DNA of 64,000 nucleotides from Chiua virens (Eukaryota; Basidiomycota; Agaricomycetes; Boletales; Boletaceae), in assembly GCA_019787685.1 (NCBI GenBank), contig JAHNUO010000036.1:1-64000 (forward strand), read 5' to 3'. Under the pieces are notes generated by a model, which saw only the letters and a program-made list of their open reading frames with translations, made no database searches and was not told where the DNA came from. Below are positions 23,880 through 36,040 of this stretch, one piece after another. The position numbers were made by a program, and so were the translations under genes. How positions within the stretch are numbered: position 1 is the first letter of the stretch; every line of letters begins with the position of its first letter.

Positions 23880-26800
23880 TCATCCCGCTAACAGGGACTC
23901 CGGCCTGTCCCACTCGATTTTCTGCACCAAGGCCGCTCGGAGCAACAACTCTGTCGAATACACCTTGAAACCCTCTTGCACCAAAGGCCGCCAAATCGCC
24001 TTATCTTCCTCGCACGACACGACGTATCGGTTCGGCTTCCCTGCGAGAATCCGCACCGTTGGCGTGATGGTGATTCGGACCTGGCCACCCCCCGCCAAAA
24101 CGACATTCTTGAGCAACTTGGCGTCAACGGGAATATTGGGTGTGAGATAGAAGGTCATTTTCTGGAACAAGTTTGGACCGCCTTCGGGTCCTTTTGCGTA
24201 TACCATTGCATCCGAAAGCTTGAAGGACCATTTTTTCTCCGCAGCGTCGTCAGACAATAGATAATTATTTTCAGCTAGGGTAGATGGTGTCAACGATCGC
24301 AGAGAATGTTCAGTGAAATTCGGGACGCACGAAGAAGTTTTCCACTCTTGGCACTGGCATTCGGCCATTCTTTGGTCAAGATATATGGTGAAACGGACAT
24401 GGCACACAAAAATTTTTCTGTCCGGATGAGACCCTTGGCAATGAGGTGTGTGCAGTCCGTCGGCTTTGTCGTCATCTGTACGCCTAACTTGGTGAGACGC
24501 TGCAGCGTTTGCAAGAAAGGTGTCAGTCACCTAATGTCTGAGTGCGAAGAACAGACCAACCTTGATGACGTCGTCCGTAAGACCCAGGCCGGTCGTCATC
24601 AGTCGGACGGCCGCCTTCTCTCTCCCAGTCTTCTCCTGGGACCCTCTCGGTTTCTTCGCAGGAAGATCGTGCGCATCCGTTTCATCGTCGGATGCCACTG
24701 CTGTGACCCGTTTCGCCTTGCCTTTTCCATTGATAGTGTTGGGTTTCGCGTTGACCGAGGACACCAACACGACGTCCTCGACTTCTGCTTCTTCCTCTTC
24801 CTCTTCCGCTACTTCTGTCGCCAATCTCCTCTTTTTGCCCCTCTTCTCCCTCCCTCCCTCCCCTCCCACAGATGCAATGGACTCCCCACCCGTACTCCGC
24901 CTCCGCTTCATCTGTTTCTGTTCCTTCTCAAAATGAATCACGTCTGGCATGATTTCCTCCCTTAACCGCGTGGTCGCCTTGTTTGCCGCACTTCGTCTTG
25001 GTCCGCCACGGCTAATGGGGGTAGCATCGACGATCAAGGATATCTCGCTGTCATCCACGTCATTGTGTTTGTTTGTGCGCGTCTTACTTTCTTCCTTGGA
25101 CGTCGCTGCCTTGGGCTTGGGCTTGATCGGGAGCTTCGTCTTCCCACTCAGCAGTGTGACCGATACCTTTGCAAGAGATGGCGATGGCTTGTTGCGTTTA
25201 TTTGAAGAGCTCAATGCCTCCGCGGCGACCGCACGCGACATCCTGGGTACAAGCTGTTGCTTGGCTGCCGGTTTGGCGCTGCTGACAGCTTCTTCTTTCC
25301 CAATGTCGCGTTCGTCCTCGTCTTCTGCGTCTGTCGCATCATCCATACTTTGCGATGAAAAATAATCGCTAGGCACGGATGGCACAAGGACGGATAGCCG
25401 CCGTTTTGGTTTAGGCATGTTCTTCGTGTTGGAGCCTTGGGGGGCTGCTTTGTCCGTTTCGCTCCTCCCATTGCTGTGGTTCTTCTTCTCCCTTGCCTTG
25501 GTCATAGCTTCGTCGTTGCGGGATTTCGGCACGCCATCGGGAGTTTTGACCTCAGCGCCCACTCCTATGCCAGAGTCTGCAATCCCTATCCTTCCCTCAT
25601 CCTCACTCTGTCCGTCTACCAACCTGGCCTTGGAAACGGATTTAGACTTTGGTCTTGGCTTCATCCCCGACTGGACGGGTGTTATCGATCCAACGGCAGT
25701 CGTCCTCCGAGGTGGTACAGATGTGTTTGAGGCCTCACCGGCATCCGCAAAGGAGTGTTCAGAATCAGTTGCAACACTTCGTCGTGTTGCGTTGCTCGCT
25801 TTTGCCAGCCCCTGTTGCGACGCCCTGGCATCATTATCATTTTGAGTGCTCTGATTGTCTGCCTTGCGTTTGGCCAGTCGAGACTTGGGTTTTGCAAGAC
25901 GTGTTGCATGTGGACCGACCTTCTCTCCAGCTTCGGATGGTCGCGTTTGTCGCATCTCGTCATCCTTTCCTTGACCATTTCTCCCAATCTTCCCCATTCC
26001 AGCCATCGAGCTCCCTTTCGAATCACTGACGACTACCTCGACATCCCTCATGGGTGAAGAAACGCGAGATGTCGACAGTCGTGATGTCCGTGATGTCGTG
26101 CGCGAGCCTGTCGAAAATGCGCGTTCACGTTGCTTGCCGGCCGCTCGAGTAGATTGTTTTCCATTCGCCTCCTTGTCGGTGTCATCGTCCGGGGGAATTT
26201 CAATTACATGGTCGGTAAACGCGCCTGTCGCCGACGCCGTCAATGGGGTAGATATCGACTCGGGCCTTTCTCTGAGGGACGGTGGCGGCGTCTTCTTCAC
26301 TGATCCTGCCCGGGACCGTGGTCTCGCTCGTGCTTCTGTCGGTTGGTCGCTCTCCGGCCGGGTGACATCTCCCGTCAAATCGCTCACATCAGCTTCGTGT
26401 GTCTTCCACGGATGCATTACATTCCGAGGATCGTCTGCACGTTTGCGATATTCGGCATCGCGGATTTCGTCTTCTTCCACATCGATGATATTAACACTAC
26501 GACCACCTGGAACGGCGCCCCCAGTAGAACGCGAGATAGAAACGGGTTGGGAAGCAAACGCTGCAAGACAAGAGTCACGTTAGAAATAGTATCATCAGAG
26601 ATAGAAATAACGTACATCCGTCCTGACGCGTCATTAGCATTTTGCCGAAGTCGATACCCGGCGGATACACGATATACCGCTCCAATCCGACAGTGAGCGC
26701 GCTGGTATGCGTGAGCAGCACGATGAGAGGATAGGAATAGAGGGACTCACCGCCACTCCGCAAAACAGTCTTCTAACCATGTATGGTTTACAACTGGGAT

Positions 26801-28293
26801 AGACCACGAGTGCGCGCGCGCGGTCTTGGGAGACGGCTGACTGGAAGAGATCCAGTCAACACGGGTTTTCGAACTACATGAGAATGTACTAACAAACCGG
26901 CAACAAGGACTTTATTCGATTGAGTCATGCTTGGCGTGAACTTGGCACCGACTAGAAGGATAAGGCGCTTGATATAATCGCGTGCTTCACCCGTATAATT
27001 GGTAATCGAAATTTCCTGTAAAATGAGTCAGTCGGGAGGGGGTAGCGAGACCCGCGCAAGCACGAACGCAATCAATGAGGCCGGGGATGCCACCTCTTGG
27101 AGTAGGATACCAGATCAATGAATCGAGTGGCGAATAGAGGGTCCCACCGGACTCGACGCTAAACAGCCAGCTAAGGGTCCCAATGAGAAGGGAGGCACGC
27201 GCTGCCTAGGGGAGCGAGAGATGAGGGAAAAGCAAGATGATGAGAAATGCATACCTTGAAATATGCTTTGCCACTGCGCCATCGTGTAATGAAAACGTCA
27301 CATTCGTCGACGGCCTTTTCTTCGGCATCCTCTTCGGCATCTTCTGCGATTGGCACAACAACGCCACCGGCACGATGGATGCCTGCTTCTATCGCGCCTC
27401 GAGAACCACCTCCCATTTCGAGTGAGGGGGATAGAAAAATGCGACGACCAGCCCAGACGGGGACATGGTCAATTTCGTCTTCGGTCCCATCCCCTGCATC
27501 ACCCACCGTATCTCCGGCGGGTTTCCGTTTACGTCGACCGTCCGTGGCAAGGGGTTCGTCACTGAGGTGGAGGGTCATACCAGGACGTAAAATGGGAGGA
27601 TCTGGCCAAGTATAGGGTGTTTCTGGAATACGACGGCCTAGACGAACGGCGTCGTCGAACCAGTGTGGGGTGAGGATGTACATGTGTGTCTGAGACGCAA
27701 AGTGAAGGGCGGTGTTATACTGAGCGGGAAGATGGGAAATTAAGAAGGGAGCGGTGCGAGTGCGAAAGGGAATACCTTGTCACTTCCTGGACGAAGGGCA
27801 AAGAGATGGGTGACGTCGCGAGTGAGACCGATACGCCAATGACCACCCAGGGCAGTGATGCCTGCTGAGAGAACCTCGAGATCGGCTGCAACAAGCTAGA
27901 CGAAAATGTGACGCGCGATAGGAAAGACGAGGAAGGACATACGTCGGTAGCACAGGCGACGACACCTGAAAAGATCATCGCGGGGTCTGGAGAGTAGTAC
28001 TGCTCGCTGGATGGAAACGTGTTAGTATGCGACGGGACCAGAAAAGAAAGCAAGGCGCACGGTTGACGTTTCCCCATGACCACACTACGATCAACCCAGC
28101 GGTCGGTGACTAGCTTGAGATTTGGATCATTAGTGGCATCGCTATGGGCGTGGGAGGCAGGGAGAGTTATGAGATGAGTGTGGGGTGGATACGAGGTTGC
28201 ACCATTCAGGTCAAGAATGGCGGTGAGTTCATTTCTGCGCGCAGGGGAGATCGACTGAGAGAGAGAATAGTGCACTCCATCGAAGACGACCAT
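23880..28293 (-). CDS. Multi-BRCT DNA-damage scaffold protein, Brc1/Rtt107-like
   Basis: Large minus-strand gene, stop TCA (read TGA) at 23880-23882. N-terminal tandem BRCT modules occupy about 28290-26600: MVVFDGVHYSLSQ, then KLVTDRWVDRSVVMGK, MYILTPHWFDDAVRLGRRIP, then HSWSIPVVNHTWLEDCF. A roughly 600-residue Ser/Arg/Lys-rich disordered region follows (26480-24560). The C-terminal BRCT pair contains CTHLIAKGLIRTEKFLCAM, ILTKEWP and YVVSCEEDKAIWRPL. Four-plus-two BRCT architecture is that of Rtt107/Brc1/PTIP proteins, nuclear scaffolds that bind phosphorylated H2A and Smc5/6 factors at stalled forks. I place the start at the ATG 28293; a TTG further upstream is just after a stop. Ortholog assignment rests on architecture only. 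Confidence 0.75.
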
Positions 28294-29019
28294 ATCAACA
28301 GTCGCGTTCCAAAAGTCACGCGCAGGTAGCGACAAAACGTTGGCTTAGTCAGCTAAATCCTATGTGGTTCTGATCTATTCCATTTTCTACGCGAAGGAAT
28401 CTGAACACATCGTACGTGCTACGATGATCATCTAATCAACTGTTGGTAGTGAATACCTCACTGTTGTTTTGGAAGCCTGAGGTCCGTACCGCTACAAGCG
28501 TGCCTGTCAAAACAACCTCCTCTCAGGTGCATCCCCCACCTTTCTCGTATCTGACCCAACGGCACGAGCGGCGAATGTGGAGTGTTATCGTGGAGGACGA
28601 TCAACGTATACCCTTCAGAGGACAAAATCGAGTCGATCGGGAGCCGAGAATCATTGCAGCCCCGGTGATGTCTGTATAGTTGGTCTCTCGTGATGGATTG
28701 ATGACGTGGGTCTCCAACATTATGGTGACGCTGAGAGAAATATCTTGGGTGGTTGAAATCCCTCACATCGCGTGCGTCGCGCAAGTCGAATGTTACCGCA
28801 CCTCGATGGCTGAGCTGCATGTGACCGTGACGAGGGTGTGCAGGCGTTCTGTGAGTATCTGAGCTCTGGCAAGCGTGACGCTTATATATCAAGCAAACCC
28901 GTTTGAGTACATGGGCCACGAGCAATGCGACTGGGAAATGGCAAGGATAAGAGCAGTGGTGAAGAAGGTACATTGTCGCCGGATGCCTCAACATTCTGTA
29001 AGCTGAGTGCGTTCTGATA
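28294..29019. other. Intergenic, no gene seen
   Basis: Contains a 178-codon minus-strand open frame (28458-28994) and overlapping plus-strand frames. Neither shows a conserved domain. The plus strand may hold further eroded sequence of the MED14-like fragment that follows. Confidence 0.35.
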
Positions 29020-30137
29020 ATGGCCTTCCACTACCCTCCCCCTATCATGAATATCCTCCAATGTGCGCAGGACGGAGCCCCATTTCTCTTCATGTGTTTG
29101 ACGTCCCTGTCCCCAACAAGGCTAATTTGTATTCTCAAGGAATCGAACAACCTCGATTTTGAGGCGATGCTTTACAGGATTATCAACGCACATGCCAGAG
29201 CTATCCTCAAAGTATCTCAGTTCCAACTCCAGCGTGGTCCGACTCGCAACGTGTTTTCTTCCGAAGGGAAAGTCGTCTTAGACTCTCGTGGTTCGTACCT
29301 TTGTTTCGCACGTGCGAAGGGATATCTGACTTGCGTAGGCAGGTATCACGTACTTTGTGTCCATCTTTGTGCGGACAAGGTCGTTCTTGTTTCAATCGAC
29401 GTCAGAACTGGTCGCAGGCATCTTCGGGACACGGGTGACCTCGCCGCCGCGTCCCACGGACCACGGTTTGCGATCGTCTCGAATCGTTTGAACGACAATC
29501 TGACTATGCTGCTAGAGGTCTTAGTAAGGCTGCGATTTGACGCAAGTCGCAACAATGGTCAAGCCCACACGAAAGTCTGATACGAGACGTCGCGATTTCT
29601 ATAGACAGTCATGGACCTCATTGAGCAGAAGGTGAATTATTTCGGATTACAAGCTTTCCGGCATCGTAATTTCTCAAAGGAGGGTATGCAGTATATCCTT
29701 TCGTCCTTTAGCTTTTAACACGCATTACGTTTCACTCAGAGATAAAAAAGTTGGGACCCCTGGCAAAAGGAACGATGTACATCAAACTTGCTAACTTTCC
29801 GTCTTACTATCTGGTCCTTGTGATCATTGAAGAAGATTTTCGCTATGCCCTTATCGCGGTCAAGGTATTATCGGATAGTATGTGTGGCAATATGATTATG
29901 GAGGATATCAGACGGTTAGGCATTCGACGTATCCGTGGTGAGAAGCGACCACCTGAAGTTGTCATCGACCCACGTGCGGAAGATCCCAGAGTGGGACAAA
30001 AGCGGAAGCGCGATGTTGCCGTTCATTGGCGCAGAACACCCTACGAAGGGACGACAAGTAAGCTCTACAAAAAGATCCTTGGTGATTCCATTCTCGGACC
30101 TTCAATCGTCATTTTTATAGTTTCATTTGTTGCATGA
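29020..30137 (+). pseudogene. MED14: Internal fragment of a Mediator subunit 14-like gene
   Basis: Spliced plus-strand blocks match the central part of basidiomycete MED14, the backbone subunit of the RNA polymerase II Mediator. They are NNLDFEAMLYRIINAHARAI (about 29147-29206), SIDVRTGRRHLRDTGDLAAA, LIEQKVNYFGLQAFRHRNFS and KLGPLAKGTMYIKLANF. Then come EEDFRYALIAVKVLSDS and a nuclear-localisation-like KRKRD near 30005. The N-terminal Med14 LXXLL/TPR-like half and the long C-terminus are missing; frames close at 29580 and 30137. Identification is by remembered family sequence. This is a truncated extra copy, not the essential gene. Confidence 0.6.
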
Positions 30138-30496
30138 GAATCTTGTCGAGAGAAGCGTTGGTGGACTTCATTCTCAATGGAGGAGATCCACCTCAATGGA
30201 AGAAAAACTTGTGCTCATGCATTTTGGACTTGGACCATGTTTAGTCTTCGCTATCCTGGAATGCTCGGCGTACATACGCGGGAACACAAATAATTGTGTC
30301 CCACATGAATCCTTAAGTACGCAATTCATCTCACACTGGTGGTACATTTCCTTGGCTTGCGGCAGTGCACATTGGAGACTCTGGCGCGCAGAATTGAACC
30401 GGCAAAGTCATTAAATTGGTGACATCATGATCAGAGTGGTCGTACAGAAAGATAGCAACCGACTTTGACCTTCATTCAGCCCATCATGATGAGACG

Positions 30497-30962
30497 TTAG
30501 GGAGCTGCGGCGAGTGTGTCAATTGGGATAGTGTGCAGGTACTTGTCGCCCTCCTGTGTGGAACCAGGGGTGCCCTTGAATTGAAATTCGTACGGTTCCG
30601 TATCAGGGAAGAAATGGCGTATCATTGGGACGGACGCGCAACGTTGCCTCTATCCATTCCATGGTCCCATTCGAAACGCGCACCAGCGGTTGTCGGGCCT
30701 CGATCGGACCAAAATTTACGAGCCAAGAACATGGGATGAGAGTGTACACCATGTAATCCATGCATTCATCCGGCATTGGTATGTTGGTGGGGATATATGT
30801 GTGTTGGTTGTGAAGGCCGCTGTAGGGTAGGTAGGCGAGATAAGTGACAGAAGTGTTTGTGTGGAGTGTTGAGACGCGTGTTAGGTTTGTCGAGGATATC
30901 GAGGGTAATGCCAAGCTGGGATGATGCAGCTGGATCCTGGTTGGGCATGTATGGCGCACCAC
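30497..30962 (-). pseudogene. Possible frameshifted small gene, unrecognised
   Basis: A minus-strand frame (about 30962-30603) reads coherently through PDECMDYMVYTLIPCSWLV and RQPLVRVSNGTMEWIEATL. It then continues after a one-base shift as DTEPYEFQFKGTPGS and ends HTIPIDTLAAAP with TAA at 30497-30499. The coherence across the shift suggests a decayed or mis-sequenced gene. No family recognised. Confidence 0.3.
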
Positions 30963-32289
30963 ACCCTGCCCATGTGATACGCTGGGACATGTTGATGTTA
31001 CAATAGTTCCGGGTAGGACCTATTGTAGCCGCAAAAGCGCCAAGTACCAAGTGGCTGCGATAACTCAAACAACCACCACTTGATACGTGGTGCGCTGAAG
31101 AGTAGATGAGGGTTTCTGGTCAGCTGTGACTACCAGAGAGACGAGTGAAAACTCAGGCATTGCTGAGAGTTGTCCTGTTGGGAATCTATACCCAAGGGAC
31201 AATCAAGGGTCGAGGGTGGGTCAACGATGGTTCTAGTGTTGTTTCAAGGGACGACGAGAGAAGTCCCTGGTTGAGTGGTCACAAGGAAGGATCCGAGTGG
31301 AGCAGTGATACTCAGCTAGATTGCGGAGATCAAGACTAGTGTACAGGAGTATCGCTGCGAGGTTTTTATACTACAAAGATCATGCACGGACCACGTAACT
31401 GAAAGGAGTAGGCCCGAAGAGCAGAAAGGGCGAAAGGCCAAAAGGGGAGTGCACAATAATCAAAAGGGAATCATACGATGCGAAGGCAATGGACGATGAC
31501 GAAGATGAAATGACAAATGTGAAGCCATCGGAAGATGATGAGAAAGGGAGAACGTAAGCACTCGGGTAAAGCCGGTGCAGGTTACAAAGGAGAAAGGGAA
31601 CGAGTACAGATGAATGTACGATGATACCTAGGTATCGAGTAAAGCGAAGAAGTACAAGTGAGACGAAAGAAAGAAATTGTAACATTACCCCCTGAGTACG
31701 ATCAAAGCACCAAGCTATGCATCACTTCTGCTGTCCAACCCTAGCACCCTAGGGTTACATTGTAACCTTAGGGTTAGAATAGCTTATCAGCACTGTCTAG
31801 CTGATGAGGGAAATGGGACAATAGGTGCGGATTACCAGTCCAGCACTTCCTATTTCATTTGGTACTCATCAGGTCCCATTCAATAGTATATGTGATCAAA
31901 TAGACACTCACGACGTTTAATATGTTGTTACGTGAGATTTGCGTATTTTTACGGTATAAGCTGATTCATGGAGATAACGATATGCAGGACGGACCTTAAA
32001 ACCTAAAATTATCCAGCGGCCCGATCTATTTCCTGTACCCCTGACTGCGTTTTTAAGACCCGGTTCCTATTGGTAAGCGGTTATGAGTGCTCTTTGCTGG
32101 TACCCTAGGGTGCATTTAGAACCCCATCCTAGGGTTTAATAGATCCTAGAATAGGGTTTGGTAATAAATCTATGTTCTATAAAAGGCCTTGAGTATAGTA
32201 AACTGGGTAGTACTCAGACTGTATTGACTCTATCTGTGTATAGTGATGTGATTGTAAGTAAGAGTGCTGTGAAGAACAGTAGAAAAACA
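30963..32289. other. Gene-free stretch with telomere-like CCCTAGGG palindromes
   Basis: No gene seen. At 31745-31776 an ACCCTAGGGTTACA arm faces an imperfect inverted copy, and CCTAGGGT motifs recur at 32103-32157. These resemble degenerate (TTAGGG) telomere units but are not tandem. Confidence 0.4.
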
Positions 32290-33237
32290 GTAAACATGAC
32301 AATTGCCACAGACATGCAAGCTTACCATCTAGGACAGAGAACAGCACACAGCTTACATGGCATGTGAGAATTGCTACAGATACCAGCCCGCCGTCCTGGA
32401 AGGAGAGCAGCACACATGTCTGCATAGGACATGACACTGATCATGGACATGTAACACAAGCTCTCCTTCCTGGAAGGAGAGCAGCACACATGTCTGCATA
32501 GGACATGACATTGATCATGGATATGTACCACAAGCTCTCCTTCCTGGAAGGAGAGCAGCACACATGTCTGCATAGGACATGACATTGATCATGGATATGT
32601 ACCACAAGCTCTCCTTCCTGGAAGGAGAGCAGCACACATGTCTGCATAGGACATGACATTGATCATGGATATGTACCACAAGCTCTCCTTCCTGGAAGGA
32701 GAGCAGTATACATGTCTGCATAGGACATGACACTGATCATGGACATGCAATGTGAGCTCTCCTTCCTGGAAGGAGAGCAGCACACATGTCTGCATAGGAC
32801 ATGAATTGATCATGGACATGTACCACAAGCTCTCCTTCCTGGAAGGAGAGCAGCACACATGTCTGCATAGGACATGACACTGATCATGGACATGCAATGC
32901 GAGCTCTCCTTCCTGGAAGGAGAGCAGCACACATGTCTGCATAGGACATGACATTGATCACGGACATGTACCACAAGCTCTCCTTCCTGGAAGGAGAGCA
33001 GCACACATGTCTGCATAGGACATGACACTGATCATGGACATGCAGTGCAAGCTCTCCTTCCTGGAAGGAGAGGAGTATACATGTCTGCATAGGACATGAC
33101 ACTGATCATGGACATGCAATGCGAGCTCTCCTTCCTGGAAGGAGAGCAGCACACATGTCTGCATAGGACATGACAATGATCACAGATATGTAATGCGAGC
33201 TCTCCTTCCTGGATGGAGAGCACACATCCGTGGGGAT
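32290..33237. repeat. 74-bp tandem array centred on a 21-bp palindrome
   Basis: Eleven near-identical units start at 32461, 32535, 32609, 32683, 32757, 32830, 32904, 32978, 33052, 33126 and 33200, so the period is 74 bp with one 73-bp unit. Each begins with a near-perfect palindrome with 10-bp arms around a single T (CTCTCCTTCC-T-GGAAGGAGAG). The first boundary unit (about 32390) is a chimera with the left arm GCCGTCC of the other palindrome family. The open minus-strand frames here are a consequence of the repeat, not genes. Confidence 0.92.
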
Positions 33238-33415
33238 TGTCACGTGCCATGCTTGATATGTGTGCTGCCCTCCGTCCAGGACGGCGGGCTGGCATGTCCG
33301 TGGGGATTGTCACGTGCCATGCTTGATGTGCGTGCTGCCCTCCGTCCAGGACGGCAGGCTGGCATGTCTGTGATGATTGTCACATGCCATGCTTGATATG
33401 TGCTGCTCTCTGTCA
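33238..33415. repeat. 70-bp repeats with CCGTCCAGGACGG palindrome
   Basis: Two full and one degraded unit, with palindromes at 33272-33284 and 33342-33354 and CACGTG or CACATG about 30 bp upstream of each. Sequence resembling the reverse complement of this unit lies on the other side of the 74-bp array (about 32298-32400). The whole locus is therefore flanked by inverted copies. Confidence 0.8.
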
Positions 33416-33940
33416 AGGGTGTAAGGGAGAATGTGAGTCCAGAATGGCCAGAAAGTGACAAGTTGCACAATATATTACTTGAAACAATGTGAAAGATTTG
33501 TATTCCATGTACCCATAATAAACAAAATAAATAAGAACACTCGGAACATGTACAAGTCCAGTGAGAGAATGATTTGTCTATCATAGAACAGCGACCAGCA
33601 TGTGATGATTGCACAACATGGGAAGATCCACATGGGAAAGAGACTGAAAGTTCATCACAAACTTGGTGATATTGTGCGATTAAACCAATAGATAGCTTCT
33701 TTGCAGATACCATCATTTGCCACCAAGAGGCATTGAACTGGTTCCTGGGAAACTAAACTAATGGTGTAATCTAACACAGAATACATTACAGTGTTGCCCA
33801 CATTGATTTGTCAATCACAACATGCTTGGCACCTGTAAAGGAGTAAACATAACTGTGCTCTCCCAGATGAAAAGTAAAGTAAAGTAAAGTTTAAGGGGAA
33901 GGGCCAGGGGTTGAGTGGTGCTAATAGGGAGATGCAAGTA
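33416..33940. other. Gene-free AT-rich spacer
   Basis: No recognised gene. A minus-strand frame covers 33240-33716 but crosses into the repeats and shows no domain. Confidence 0.4.
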
Positions 33941-34840
33941 CAGTTGACTCTCACTTAAGGAATAGGGGTTTAAAGTGATACTCTCTCATAGTGTATACCT
34001 TTTGAGATTTCCTGGCTCAGAATGTGGGACTTCACTGCATAACAAATACCCTCAATAGGGATTTCTCAATGCCATAACTGACACTACCTTCAGAATGATG
34101 CTAAATTAGGCAACTGTATTATATAATTTTCCTCAATTGGCCTGCATCACAACATGTACAAAGGCAAGTGACTCAAAGTCTGTTCCTGTCTTATCATTAT
34201 TGGTGACTCAGACCCCACTGCCGAGTCTGAAAGCCTTCTCAAAAGTGCTCTAGACAATTTTGAGGCGACAGGTATCCTTCAGCTCTCGCACCAGATGAGT
34301 GTTTCTGAGGTCCTCAACTTGGACATAGATGACAACAGTTTTGACATGATGGATAAGGATATCTATCAGTCCATTATGGATGCACGCATGGCATGGGAAA
34401 AGAGTGAGACTGACAAACAGGATTGCAGTGTCACAAATGTCAACCTGAAGCCATGTCCTCTTGAGTGTATAATTATATTAAATATTAATAATTTTTTCAA
34501 ATTTGTTTTCAAATTATATATAATAACTCAAATATATATACATCATGGAAGTGCTGCAAGATATTGTCGACGAGCTTGATGATGATTTTGGATGGGAGTT
34601 TGAACAACTTGAGTCACCAGGATGCCGGTCATTGCGGAATGCAGTGAACGGTAACGTTACTGATCATTTCACACGTACATAGCCTAAGTTATATTATTCT
34701 ATATATTGTCTCTACTAATACTACTCAGAAAACTCAACTGCTTTGTCTCGGCAAGCCGACCTCTCAGGAAATGTATACTCTCTCATAGTGTATACCCTTG
34801 GGCATGTCCCGAGGGGTATCGCTTGTGTGAGAGTCGACTG
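33941..34840. mobile_element. Pogo/Tigger-like (Tc1-mariner) DNA transposon remnant
   Basis: A 900-bp element with terminal inverted repeats CAGTTGACTCTCAC (33941) and GTGAGAGTCGACTG (ending 34840), one mismatch. It is flanked on both sides by TA, the target duplication of Tc1-mariner elements. A subterminal motif CTCTCATAGTGTATACC occurs near both ends. The plus strand carries a short coding remnant (about 34210-34470) with LLKSALDNFEATGILQL and DIYQSIMDARMAWEKSE, which resembles the acidic C-terminal tail of pogo/CENP-B-type transposases. The catalytic DDE core is absent, so it is non-autonomous. Confidence 0.8.
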
Positions 34841-34842
34841 TA

Positions 34843-35480
34843 CTCGCATGGAAGCACAAACAGGAACGTGTTGCCGCGTTCCTGTTTTGTGTTTGCACGC
34901 GAGTGTGGGCAAGGTGAGAATGAGTGGATTGAAGCCAAGGAATGATGAGAAGAGTCCCACAAGGGTGGGCACACGATGAAGGCTAGGGGCGAGGCGAGGT
35001 GGTGAGAGGGTCAAGGTGGCAACGGCGACGAGACTACAAGAGTGAACACGAGTGCTCGTGTGCAAACACGAATGCAAACGCTTATCATTTGCATTTGTGA
35101 TTGCACAAGAAGGTGTTGGTGTTGGTGGGGCAAGGGTAAGGTGGTGAGACGGTGAGAGGTTGGAGGTAAGGGAGCTCGTATGCAAGCACGAACGCAAATG
35201 CGAATGGCTATGGTTATGCCGTTCACGTTCGTGTTTGCATACGAGGGTTGAGGGAGATGGGGTGGCGACAGTGGCGAAGGCAAGGCAAGGCACTAATGAT
35301 GCCCTTGTATGATGGGATGGTGATGGTGACCGAAGGCGAGGATGGGGTGGCAAGGGCACAGCGAGACAGTTAAGGGTGAGCGTGAGGGTAAGGTGGGGAG
35401 GGTGAATGCGAGGGCCCTCGTGTGCAAACATGAATACGAACGAATATCATTTGCGTTCATATTTGCATACGAGGGCGCAA
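34843..35480. repeat. Cluster of four fold-back hairpins
   Basis: Four related inverted repeats at about 34843-34903, 35054-35109, 35173-35246 and 35416-35476. Each has arms of the type CTCGTGTGCAAACACGAA facing a near complement such as TTCGTGTTTGCATACGAG, separated by 5-20 bp. Arm sequences differ between the four, yet pairing is kept. The first one starts at the right TA flank of the pogo-like element. The long proline/serine frames on the minus strand are low-complexity by-products. Confidence 0.75.
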
Positions 35481-36040
35481 TGAGGTGGCGACAGTGGCAG
35501 CGGCAAAGGCGGGGCGGCAGAGGCATGCTCGTGTTAGGTTGATGGGTGGCCTTGAGGGCCTTGAGACAGCCGGAACGATGGAGATGGGGCCAATATGATG
35601 GGGAATAAGGTTGGACGGATGGTGCAACGAGCAGTGCACACCGCAACTCAGAACGAGTCGGGATGCGGTCGCTAGCTAAAGAAGAGACGAGTCAGGGCCA
35701 ACAGTATAACCACAAGAGAAAAGCAGACGTACCTGGTCCAAACCCTATCAACAACCCTGGATGTTCTACCAAGCCCGTACACCCACCGCCTCGATACGGA
35801 TGACTCAAACCAAACGCTAGCAGAATCAGTAGAGCCTGCACGTGCAAAAGCACTTACCAAGGTGAACAAGAAGTTGAGTCGGGCAAAGTCAAGATGTATG
35901 TACTAGAAGGATTTAGTAGAGTGGTTAGGCTTGAATTAAGGACTCACATGACATGAGTAGAACAGACCCAAGGCTGAATAATAGCGCTGAATGTTGAATG
36001 TTGAATCGGCGAGGTCTAGCAATATGTGCATAGCACGCCA
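35481..36040. other. Gene-free spacer
   Basis: No gene or repeat recognised between the hairpin cluster and the next palindrome array. Confidence 0.4.

Noticed and set aside
28294..28335. Upstream extension of the BRCT gene (SLPARDFWNATVD)
   Set aside because: It begins at a TTG a few codons after an in-frame TAA; the first ATG is at 28293. An upstream exon cannot be excluded.
31737..32160. Interstitial telomere or telomere end
   Set aside because: CCCTAGGG motifs are isolated palindromes, not tandem TTAGGG units.
32177..33176. Series of overlapping Cys/Ser-rich minus-strand proteins starting every 74 bp
   Set aside because: They are the same 74-bp repeat read in one frame; no start, intron or domain evidence.
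34721..35431. 236-codon Pro/His/Ser-rich frame
   Set aside because: Low-complexity translation across the hairpin cluster; no conserved sequence.
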